From assembly GCA_025998755.1 (NCBI GenBank), contig AP024674.1, positions 2,558,162 to 2,622,161 on the forward strand: DNA of 64,000 bases, read 5' to 3'. Of this stretch, positions 57,052-64,000 are shown one piece after another (the first letter of the stretch is position 1; the number at the start of each line of letters is the position of its first letter). The position numbers were made by a program, and so were the translations under genes. The DNA comes from Armatimonadota bacterium. GTDB taxonomy: Bacteria > Armatimonadota > UBA5829 > DSUL01. The notes under the pieces were generated by a model. It worked only from the letters and a program-made list of their open reading frames with translations. It searched no databases and was not told the origin of the DNA.

Positions 57052-57272
57052 GAGCTAACTTCCGTGTTTCGCGCAGGTTGCCGGATGCGTGGGTGCGCGC
57101 GCACGGAAAGCGCTGGTCCCCCGAGAGCGTGGACAGGTGGGAGCTGCGTCCGCTGCGATTCCTGTCAGAGTTTTCCCTCCCGCGCCAGGAGCCGCAAGAG
57201 AGGTCCGGAGTCAGCACCTCCGCCGTGGGCGGGGCGCTCCCCCGGGGGTCTAAAAGAAAAGAGAAGGTTGCC
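57052..57272 (+). promoter_or_regulatory. Long 5' leader of the pilin gene
   Basis: About 220 nt of predicted untranslated leader. A bulged hairpin near its 5' end pairs CCGTG (57062-57066) and CGCGC (57070-57074) with GCGCG (57097-57101) and CACGG (57102-57106), enclosing part of a GTGCGCGCGCAC palindrome. A purine-rich GAGAAGG precedes the ATG. It is not a match to the cyclic di-GMP riboswitch core that often precedes pilins. Confidence 0.4.
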
Positions 57273-58019
57273 ATGAGAACCATCAGAGAAAGCAGACTGG
57301 GCTTCACGCTCATTGAGCTTCTGGTCGTGATCGCGATCATCGCCATCCTGGCGGCGATCCTGTTCCCTGTGTTCTCGCGCGCCCGTCAGCGCGCGAACAT
57401 GCTCAGCTGTCTCAGCAACCTGAAGCAGCTGAGCCTTGCGTTCAAGATGTATGCGGATGACCACGGCGGCCGGATGCCGAACAGTGGTGATTCCACAGCC
57501 GGCGGTCTGAGGCGTGCCGCAAACGTCCCGAACTTCTGCGGATCGTTCGGCGCCTATCAGAAGGCGGACGTCACACAGGGCAGCATTTTCCCCTATGTGA
57601 AGGCGGAGAAGATGTTCCTCTGTCCGTCCGACCGCAATCGCGAAGCGTCCAACATCATCGGGACTCCTGAGGAGAAGCGCAAATACCCGCTCTCCTACTC
57701 GATGAACAACTCGCTGTCGCTGATGAAGCCGGAGGCTCTGGCTATCCGGGTCAACGGCGTGGTCACGGACCTGCAGCCGACGCGGATGCTGCTTCTCATC
57801 CACGAGGCGCGCAATGGCCGGGACAATACCCAGAACCCGAACGCGGGCATCAACGACGGCATCTTTGTGCCCAACCCGGGCTATGCTCAGGACCTGCCGG
57901 ACCGGGTGCATTACGACGGCACCACCATCGTCTATCTGGATGGCCACGCGGTCTGGAAGCGCTACGAGGAGCTGGTGCAGGAGCGTGACGCCGGCTACTG
58001 GCAGGCCATCCTCCCGTAA
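57273..58019 (+). CDS. Prepilin-type N-terminal cleavage/methylation domain protein (DUF1559-like)
   Basis: A 248-residue type II/IV pseudopilin. A short basic leader ending in Gly ([10 protein letters not shown]) is cut before [20 protein letters not shown], the classic class III signal and membrane helix with Glu at +5. The following [20 protein letters not shown] is the block typical of the DUF1559-like pilins abundant in Planctomycetes and Armatimonadota. The C-terminal half has [18 protein letters not shown]. The start is placed at the ATG at 57273, because the longer frame (from 57078) covers the leader. It is monocistronic, with its own strong promoter and terminator. No secretion ATPase is nearby. 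Confidence 0.92.
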   Translation: MRTIRESRLGFTLIELLVVIAIIAILAAILFPVFSRARQRANMLSCLSNLKQLSLAFKMYADDHGGRMPNSGDSTAGGLRRAANVPNFCGSFGAYQKADVTQGSIFPYVKAEKMFLCPSDRNREASNIIGTPEEKRKYPLSYSMNNSLSLMKPEALAIRVNGVVTDLQPTRMLLLIHEARNGRDNTQNPNAGINDGIFVPNPGYAQDLPDRVHYDGTTIVYLDGHAVWKRYEELVQERDAGYWQAILP

Positions 58020-58055
58020 GCTTAAGGGATTCCAATCCCCTGACACAGTGTGGAA

Positions 58056-58095
58056 AAGGCCCCTGCTCTAATGAGAGCAGGGGCCTTGATTTTTT
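58056..58095 (+). terminator. Intrinsic terminator after the pilin gene
   Basis: A perfect 14-bp stem (58056-58069 with 58074-58087) with an AATG loop, followed by GA and six Ts (58090-58095). It lies between the convergent pilin and serS genes, and a TTTT follows on the minus strand too, so it may work in both directions. Confidence 0.95.
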
Positions 58096-58144
58096 AACAT
58101 CCGGTCTAAAGGCGCTTCCCGCTTTTGCACTAGACAGGTCTGAT

Positions 58145-59425
58145 TTAACCTTCGGGCCTCAGCTCCTCCATTCCACCCATATACGGGCGGAGAGCATTGG
58201 GGATGGTGACCGAGCCGTCCTCGCGCTGGCCGTTCTCAAGGATGGCGATCACCGTGCGGGGCAGCGCGATGCCGCTTCCGTTCAGCGTGTGCACCAGCTC
58301 CGGCTTTGCGCCCGCCTCACGCCGGAAGCGGATGTTGGACCGCCGCGCCTGATAGTCCGTGCAGTTGGAGACGCTTGAGACCTCCAGCCAGCGCTCCAGC
58401 CCTGGCGCCCAGACCTCCACGTCGTACATCTTGCTGGCCGCCTGGCCGATGTCCCCGGCGCAGCAGTTCAGCACTCTGTACGGCAGCTCCAGCGCCTCCA
58501 GCACGGCCCTTGCGTGCCGAAGCATCTCCTCCAGGGCATCGTAGCTTTTCTCCGGCTCTGTGAACTGGAACAGCTCCACCTTATCGAACTGATGCAGCCG
58601 GATGAGCCCCCGTGTGTCCTTGCCGGCCGCGCCGGCCTCCCGCCGGAAGCTGGCGCAGTAGGCCACGTACTTCAGCGGCAGAGAACCGGGCGGCAGGATC
58701 TCATCCACATGGATGCCCGTGATGGGCACCTCCGCCGTCGGATTCAGCCACAGGTCGTCCAGCTGGACGTGATACATGTCGTCCGCGAACTTCGGCAGCT
58801 TGCCGCTCCCGTATAACACCTCGGACCGGGTCAGGAAGGGCGGATACATCTCCACGTAGCCGTGCCGCGAGATGTGCATGTCCAGCATGAAGTTGATCAG
58901 CGCCCGCTCCAGACGCGCGCCGCCCTTCTTGTAAAGCACGAATCCCGATCCAGCGATGCGCGCCCCGCGCTCGAAGTCCAGGATGTCCAGGGCTTCCGCA
59001 ATCTCCCAGTGCGGGCGGGGTGCAAAGTCGAACCTGCGCGGTTCGCCCCAGTGGTCCACAGGGACATTACACTCTTCGGACAGCCCGTCCGGGACGCTCT
59101 CGTGCGGGATGTTCGGCAGCTTCGCCAGCATGGCTTCCATTTCGGATTCCACAGAGCGGCACTCCGCGTCCAGTCCCTTGACGCGGGCGCTGATGTCCTT
59201 CATCTCCGCGATGATGGCCGTGGCGTCGCCGCCTTCCCGCTTGATGCGGCTGATCTCTTCGGAAGCCTGGTTCTGCCGGGCCTTGAGCTGCTCGGACTGT
59301 GTGATCAGCTCCCGTCGGCGTGCATCCAGCGCCAGCAGTTCGTCTATGGCCGCCGCCTCGCCCCGCCGGCTCAACGCCTGGCGTACAGCCTCGGGCTCGG
59401 ACCTGATGAGCCTAATGTCAAGCAT
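58145..59425 (-). CDS. serS: Seryl-tRNA synthetase
   Basis: Charges tRNA-Ser. It has 426 residues. The N-terminal coiled-coil arm (about 25-105; EQLKARQNQASEEISRIKRE) binds the tRNA. The class II core has motif 2 (CASFRREAGAAGKDTRGLIR, followed by HQFDKVELF) and motif 3 (NGSGIALPRTVIAILEN). It has no T-box-like leader: the gene upstream ends only 48 bases away, so the two may be cotranscribed. Confidence 0.97.
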   Translation of the reverse strand: MLDIRLIRSEPEAVRQALSRRGEAAAIDELLALDARRRELITQSEQLKARQNQASEEISRIKREGGDATAIIAEMKDISARVKGLDAECRSVESEMEAMLAKLPNIPHESVPDGLSEECNVPVDHWGEPRRFDFAPRPHWEIAEALDILDFERGARIAGSGFVLYKKGGARLERALINFMLDMHISRHGYVEMYPPFLTRSEVLYGSGKLPKFADDMYHVQLDDLWLNPTAEVPITGIHVDEILPPGSLPLKYVAYCASFRREAGAAGKDTRGLIRLHQFDKVELFQFTEPEKSYDALEEMLRHARAVLEALELPYRVLNCCAGDIGQAASKMYDVEVWAPGLERWLEVSSVSNCTDYQARRSNIRFRREAGAKPELVHTLNGSGIALPRTVIAILENGQREDGSVTIPNALRPYMGGMEELRPEG

Positions 59426-59473
59426 TCCGCCCTCCGGCGACCGGGGTCATTGTATGCTTCTGCCGGAGTCCTT

Positions 59474-60826
59474 TCACGAGCGGATCACCTTCAGCAGCTC
59501 GTCGCGGTAGGCCGCCATCTGCTCTTGTGTGGGAGCCTCCAGCGTCAGTCTCAGAAGCGGCTCCGTGTTGGACGGCCGCACGTTGAACCACCAGTCCTCG
59601 AACTCCACCGTCAGGCCGTCCAGATGCAGCACGGATTTGCCTTTCGGCCCGTACAGATCCTCAAGCTCCTTCAGCTTGCCGGGCACGTCCTCCACCTCGG
59701 AGTTGATCTCTCCGGAGTGGAAGTAGCGCTTGATGGGGCGCCACAGTTCGGAGAGCCTGCTGCCGGTCTCCTTCAGCAGACCCACCAGGTGAAGCATGGC
59801 CAGGTCGCCGTTGTCAGTGATGTAGAAGTTCCTGAAATAGTAATGGCAGGAAAGCTCCCCGGCGAAGATGCCGCCCTCCTCACGCATCTGGCGCTTGATG
59901 AGTCCGTGCCCCACGCGGCACATCACCGGTTCTCCGCCCGCCTTCTCGATCTCCTCGCGCACCGCCCGGCTGGAGCGCAGATCGTAGAGGATCTTCTCTC
60001 CCGGATGATGCCGCAGGATCTGCCGCGCCAGGAGCGCGGTGATCATATCGCCCGGAACGCTTTCGCCTTTTTCATCCACAAAGCGCACGCGGTCCGCGTC
60101 GCCGTCGTAAGCCACTCCCAGATCGGCCCCCACCTCCACCACCTTCTTCTTCAGGTCTTCCATGGTGGACTCATCCAGCGGGTTGGCCTCGTGGTTCGGG
60201 AAGGTGCCGTCCAGGTCCCAGTAGAGCGGCACCACGTCCGCGCGCAGCCGCTCCGTCAGCTTCGGGACCACATAACCGCCCATGCCGTTGCCGGTGTCTA
60301 TGACCAGCTTCAGTCCACTGAAGTCGTCAACGCCGGCCGCCTGGATGACAGCCTCGATGTAATCGTCCAGCAGGTCGCGCTGGCCCAGCACTTGACCGGG
60401 CTTCTCCGGCGTCTCGAACTGTGCCTCGTTGGCCAGCCGGCAGATCTCCTGGTTCGAGACGAAGCTGATGCTGGGAATGGCCTGTGGACCAGTGGGCTTG
60501 AAGCCGTTATACTTCGCGGGGTTATGCGAGGCGGTAAGCTGCAGCCCGATGTCCCCTCCCAGCGCGTTCACGCTGTAATAGAAAAGGGGAGTGCTGGCCA
60601 GCCCGATGTCCCACACGTCCACGCCCGAATCGTTCAGACCCTTGATGACAGCTGGGATCAGCGTCTTCCACGATTCGCGCATATCATGGCCCACGACGGC
60701 CGTCTTGCCCTTCAGCGCTTTCGCGAAGGCGCGGGCGATGTTGTAAGCCGCCTCTTCGTTGAACTGGTCCGGGTATGTGCCCCTGATGTCGTAAGCCTTG
60801 AAGATCTCCGGAGTGATGTTCGGCAA
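59474..60826 (-). CDS. Phosphomannomutase/phosphoglucomutase
   Basis: An alpha-D-phosphohexomutase of about 450 residues that interconverts hexose 1- and 6-phosphates for polysaccharide precursors. IFKAYDIRGTYPDQFNEE opens the fold. The phosphoserine is in LTASHNPAKYNGFK, the magnesium loop is AYDGDADRVRF, the sugar loop is FAGELSCHYYFRNF, and the phosphate loop is RPSNTEPLLRL. I use a TTG at 60824-60826, with GAGGGGG upstream, because the family sequence begins there; the frame continues to 61084 without similarity. It precedes serS by 48 bases. Confidence 0.93.
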   Translation of the reverse strand: MPNITPEIFKAYDIRGTYPDQFNEEAAYNIARAFAKALKGKTAVVGHDMRESWKTLIPAVIKGLNDSGVDVWDIGLASTPLFYYSVNALGGDIGLQLTASHNPAKYNGFKPTGPQAIPSISFVSNQEICRLANEAQFETPEKPGQVLGQRDLLDDYIEAVIQAAGVDDFSGLKLVIDTGNGMGGYVVPKLTERLRADVVPLYWDLDGTFPNHEANPLDESTMEDLKKKVVEVGADLGVAYDGDADRVRFVDEKGESVPGDMITALLARQILRHHPGEKILYDLRSSRAVREEIEKAGGEPVMCRVGHGLIKRQMREEGGIFAGELSCHYYFRNFYITDNGDLAMLHLVGLLKETGSRLSELWRPIKRYFHSGEINSEVEDVPGKLKELEDLYGPKGKSVLHLDGLTVEFEDWWFNVRPSNTEPLLRLTLEAPTQEQMAAYRDELLKVIRS

Positions 60827-60992
60827 TGCGGTAAAACCCCCTCGATGGCGCGGACCCCGGGCACGGGCGGCCCGCCGATCCGCTTCAAAACACGGCTGCC
60901 GCCCCGACGGGCGGCCCTGCAAGCATTCGGGATTATAGGAACGCGGAGCACCCCTGTCAAGGACGAAAAGACGCTCCGCGAGTCCCCTTCCG

Positions 60993-62888
60993 TTATACCC
61001 AGCCAACGCCTGGACGCATCGTGCTGCGGCTGATGCGGCTGTGGGCGCGCGAGGAAGGCGGCCGCAGGACCGGCAGGTCCACATCGCGCTCGAAGGCCCG
61101 GATCAGAACGTAGGCCAGATATCCCGCCCCGGCGGCCCAGGCCATTCCTGCTTCCGGCATCCCTGTCCCGTCCAGAGTGTGGCAGGCGATCCCTTCGTCC
61201 AGAGGGGCCTGTGAGAGCTGTTCCAGAGCCTCCGCGTTTCCGGTGAGCAGCTCGTTGGCGAGCTCCAGCAGGCAACCCCCTCCTGTAGCGGTGGAACTGC
61301 GATTCTGGCGGATCCACCGGACAGTATTCACATAAGGCCCGAAATCCGGGCGGCACAACTCCAGGTACGGCAAGAGCAGCAGACTTCCCTCCGGTTCGTC
61401 TCCGGGCTCGGATGTCCCCTCCAGATCGGTCCCAAAGCAGAACATCGGACCATACGGCCCGTCCATGATGCATCGCTCCAGAAGAGCGGAGCGGACCTCG
61501 CGTGCCCAGGTCTCGGTCTCGTGTTCCCGCTCCAGATCCCGGATGCGATGATACAGGTCCGCCAGATCCGAAAGAGCCCGCCACACCAGAGCGTTGCTGT
61601 AGGTGAGATAGGGCAGACGGGCGATGCGCCCGGACGGTGTCTTGCGGGTGTAGTAGAGCGCGGCGGACGGATGCTGGCGGCGGTCCAGAACGTCCAGCAC
61701 GCGGTTGACGCCTTCCTGGATATCCCGGTCAAACAGGATGGTATGGTCGCCGGTGAGGTCCACATACATCCAGAGCGCCCGAAGAGGGGCCACCACCGCG
61801 TCCAGCGCGAGGCCGGGCTCCAGCGGGATGCCGTCCAGATAGCGGCGGAAGGATCCTGCGTTGCGGATCTGCACGCCCAGCGAGTATTCCAGCATCCGTC
61901 TGGCCTGCGGCGGGTCAATCATCAGCACTCCGGGGAAGCTGAATAGGCAGGCGTCCCGGTCCGTGTAAGACCCCGTCAGGTCGTAGCGCGGGGAGCGGCT
62001 GGAGGTGACCACCATCCTTTCCGTGTCCAGGGTCACCCCTGTGCTGTAAAAGTAGTTGTACAGGGCGTTCAGGTTCAGCCGGCCGGCGTGCGGCACGGCC
62101 GTTCCGCGGCACCCCACCACCCTTTCGGCCAGCCATCTCAGAGTGGATTTATAGAGATGGTCCCAACCGTGCTGCGCCAGGTCCTCTGCGCTCGCCATAC
62201 CGCCGTAAGCCTCCAGGCCCAGCCCGACGAAGAGCGTCAGTTCCATCGTCCCACCGGCTTCCAGCGCCTGAGAGCGGACCGCCCGGCAGACCAGCGCTTC
62301 GTTCCGGGACGCTTCCATCTCCATTTTGGAGCCGGACAGCGGCACGCCTCCACTGAAGACGCTCCAGTCTCCTCCCACGCAGTGCAGGCCAAAACCGAAC
62401 AGGGGCCAGAGGGCGCGGAATCCGAGATACGCTGTAGTGGTCGAGCGTTCGCGGATGCCGGCCCGCCTTATTCCTTCCATCGCGTGGAACGAGTCCGAGA
62501 CCTGGTGCGTCCTGCCCCAGCTCACCTCGAAAGCAAGCTGAGCCCTGGTGGCCACTCCGGCCGTGAACTGAAGCTTCACAGCGAACCCCCGCCGGGCCGG
62601 AGGAGCAAGGTACTGGCACCGGATGGTTCCTTCCGGCCGCTCCAGTGTCATCTCCGGCACCCAGTGCCCGGCCATCTCCCAGGAGGCTCCGTCCAGCGCC
62701 AGACGGTGCCCGTCCACCAGCACCACAGGCTCCAGGAAGGCGGCGTCGCTGCCGGACACGCAGATGGCTCCCCGCGCCGACTCCAGCAGGAAGGACACGT
62801 TCTTGAGCGCGGCGGTCTGATGGTCTATGTCATCCAGAGTGACGAACTCGTTGGCGGTGGAGGACCGCCTGCGCGCCTCACCCGTCAA
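60993..62888 (-). CDS. Six-hairpin (alpha/alpha)6 glycosidase-like protein
   Basis: A 631-residue protein. The first 270 residues look like a beta-sandwich (AAFLEPVVLVDGHRLALDG, RALWPLFGFGLHCVGGDWSV). The rest is helical in the manner of GH15/GH125-type barrels: LNALYNYFYSTGVTLD, GSYTDRDACLFSFPGVL, the LDAVVAPLRALWMYVDLTGD segment and MAWAAGAGYLAYVLIRAFE. Acidic residues in TDRDACLF and the GMPEAGMAW glutamate may be catalytic. Exact family uncertain. GAGGAGG abuts the ATG at 62897, so I prefer the TTG at 62888 with a 9-base spacing. It overlaps the DUF1015 gene end by 11 bases, so the two are coupled. Confidence 0.65.
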   Translation of the reverse strand: MTGEARRRSSTANEFVTLDDIDHQTAALKNVSFLLESARGAICVSGSDAAFLEPVVLVDGHRLALDGASWEMAGHWVPEMTLERPEGTIRCQYLAPPARRGFAVKLQFTAGVATRAQLAFEVSWGRTHQVSDSFHAMEGIRRAGIRERSTTTAYLGFRALWPLFGFGLHCVGGDWSVFSGGVPLSGSKMEMEASRNEALVCRAVRSQALEAGGTMELTLFVGLGLEAYGGMASAEDLAQHGWDHLYKSTLRWLAERVVGCRGTAVPHAGRLNLNALYNYFYSTGVTLDTERMVVTSSRSPRYDLTGSYTDRDACLFSFPGVLMIDPPQARRMLEYSLGVQIRNAGSFRRYLDGIPLEPGLALDAVVAPLRALWMYVDLTGDHTILFDRDIQEGVNRVLDVLDRRQHPSAALYYTRKTPSGRIARLPYLTYSNALVWRALSDLADLYHRIRDLEREHETETWAREVRSALLERCIMDGPYGPMFCFGTDLEGTSEPGDEPEGSLLLLPYLELCRPDFGPYVNTVRWIRQNRSSTATGGGCLLELANELLTGNAEALEQLSQAPLDEGIACHTLDGTGMPEAGMAWAAGAGYLAYVLIRAFERDVDLPVLRPPSSRAHSRISRSTMRPGVGWV

Positions 62889-64000
62889 CGGGCACATCCT
62901 CCTCGATGCGCCGGAGCACCAGCCCGCTTGCGAGCTTGGGGTAGAAATAAGTGGATTTCTGGGGCAGGCAGCGGCCCTCGCGGGCGTAGCGTGTGATGGT
63001 GCGCACCGGGATGGGCTTCAGAAGGAATGCCGCCTGATAATCTTGCTGTTGGACCATCTCTGTAGCGGAGTCCGCGTGCTCCACGTAGGCGATCCGCGGG
63101 TCCGTCTTCAGCCGGGCGATGTCGAAACCGAAGCGTTCAGCCAGAACCACCTGCTGGAGCAACTCGGCCCCGGTGGCGTCCACCGGCCACTGCGGCACAG
63201 CCAACCAGGAGCGGTCTTTCTCCACGCAGGCGAATGCCGAAGACGGGGCGGAATCCAGAGCCTCCTTCAGGTTCTCCGGGGCGCACTGCCGGACCGAGAA
63301 ACGCCCGGCCAGCGCTTCCTGAAGGCCGTCCACCAGATCCTGACGGATCCCGCGCACCACCCGATGGGTGGGAAGCACGGTCAGCCCCGGATGGTCCGTC
63401 CAGCAGGCGGTCACCATCACCTGCCCCCACGGGCCGGCGGGCACCGTCCCTCCGCCCATCTCGCGAGCAAGCTCAAGCGCCGTCTCGTAGCGGTGATGGC
63501 CGTCCGCGATGATCAACTGCTCTTCGGCGAATGCCTCCCGGACGGCTGCGATGACTTCCGGCGACGCGCAGGCCTCCAGGGAATAGCGGACGCCGGAGCT
63601 GTCCTGTGCGGCCGGCGCCGCAGGGGTCCAGTTTGCAGCGCTGAGGGCTTCCCTTACGTGCCCGCCGTTGTCTTCGTACAGCATCCAGACGCTGTCCAGG
63701 TTGCAGCCGGTCTCCAGCATCAACCGCCGCAACCCCTCCTTCGGACCCTGCAGGGTTTTCTCGTGCGGGAGGATGACACCCTCATCATAGGGATGCAGGC
63801 GGGCAAGCAGGGTGATGCCTTCCAGCGACCGGCGCCCTTCCGGTATCTCGTAGTCCACCTTCAGACGGTAGATGGCAGGGGCGGGATCCTGGATCAGGAT
63901 GCCCTGCCGCAACCAGTCCCGCAGGTATTCTCCGGCACGGGTGAACCGGTTGGAGGAGTCGTTGTCGCCGGGAAGCTCCTCGCCCAGCACCAGCCGGACG
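62878..64000 (-). CDS. DUF1015 family protein, 5' truncated by the window edge
   Basis: At least 374 residues of a DUF1015 protein, usually about 400-430 long. The open frame reaches the last base of the window: RLVLGEELPGDNDSSNRFTR matches the region that in homologues lies about 50 residues from the start, so the GTG at 63990 is internal. Family blocks include LLARLHPYDEGVILPHEKTL and the characteristic LIIADGHHRYETALELAREMGG. Possible members act in serine metabolism (SerC-like neighbourhoods), but the function is not established. It is the first gene of the run that includes the six-hairpin glycosidase-like gene. Confidence 0.88.
   Translation of the reverse strand, partial: VRLVLGEELPGDNDSSNRFTRAGEYLRDWLRQGILIQDPAPAIYRLKVDYEIPEGRRSLEGITLLARLHPYDEGVILPHEKTLQGPKEGLRRLMLETGCNLDSVWMLYEDNGGHVREALSAANWTPAAPAAQDSSGVRYSLEACASPEVIAAVREAFAEEQLIIADGHHRYETALELAREMGGGTVPAGPWGQVMVTACWTDHPGLTVLPTHRVVRGIRQDLVDGLQEALAGRFSVRQCAPENLKEALDSAPSSAFACVEKDRSWLAVPQWPVDATGAELLQQVVLAERFGFDIARLKTDPRIAYVEHADSATEMVQQQDYQAAFLLKPIPVRTITRYAREGRCLPQKSTYFYPKLASGLVLRRIEEDVPVDG

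Noticed and set aside
59426-59473. T-box leader for serS
   Set aside because: Only 48 bases separate serS from the upstream gene, and the T-box consensus is absent.
58862-61033. Open frame of 723 codons on the plus strand
   Set aside because: Antisense to serS and the phosphohexomutase gene. It has no recognisable domain and shadow-type composition.

Overview
The window is 64 kb of high-GC bacterial chromosome, densely coding, with no rRNA, tRNA, CRISPR array or insertion sequence that I can see. Gene content best fits Armatimonadota or a close relative: a single-domain prepilin-like protein with the N-terminal [10 protein letters not shown] signature, a PEP-CTERM protein, many glycosidases and sulfatases, Gfo/Idh/MocA oxidoreductases and a UROD/MtaA-type methyltransferase. 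This is inference from family content, not from a marker-gene tree. Both ends cut genes: a primary-type sigma factor on the left and a DUF1015 protein on the right.

Layout. 1-6 kb: sigma factor, LuxR-type regulator, PEP-CTERM protein, clpS, a membrane-GAF protein and a GH2 glycosidase. 6-9 kb: pdxS, then a 343-base spacer with two perfect DnaA boxes and an AT-rich stretch, then recF overlapping a dciA-like (DUF721) gene. I read this as a candidate replication origin without dnaA, dnaN or gyrB beside it. 9-20 kb: a metal-ligand-less M24 protein, an unknown protein, a CBS-GGDEF protein, an oxidoreductase, a RecA/KaiC-like domain fused to a PPDK ATP-grasp, glutamate dehydrogenase behind a long structured leader, and a glutamate synthase small-subunit/flavodoxin-reductase-like pair. 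Together the last three suggest a nitrogen and NAD(P)H redox block.

20.9-30.8 kb: a compact minus-strand operon trpEGDCFBA-deoC-recO. It holds the complete tryptophan pathway from chorismate in seven overlapping or tightly spaced genes. It appears to start from a promoter so close to trpE that the mRNA is nearly leaderless, and it ends in a recO gene that seems to start at AUU. A cobA-hemD fusion lies divergently.

30.8-46.9 kb: a carbohydrate locus. A probable minus-strand operon runs from two sulfatases through a GH172/DUF2961 protein, a GH29-like fucosidase, a secreted TIM-barrel-like protein, a GH51-like arabinofuranosidase and a cupin. A third sulfatase is divergent, followed by a sialidase/BNR protein and a SIS sugar isomerase. 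From about 32.5 to 38.4 kb the reading frames are broken at eleven places that I could locate, and all eleven shifts are +1. This is either an uncorrected assembly patch or a decaying block.

46.9-64 kb: a FemAB-like transferase and alanine racemase (cell wall), two adjacent PAS histidine kinases without a receiver, a second oxidoreductase, the UROD-family protein, a prepilin with a strong promoter, a 220-nt leader and an intrinsic terminator, then serS, phosphomannomutase/phosphoglucomutase, a six-hairpin glycosidase-like protein and the DUF1015 gene. Promoters where I could find them often carry an extended -10 (TGN-TAYAMT).
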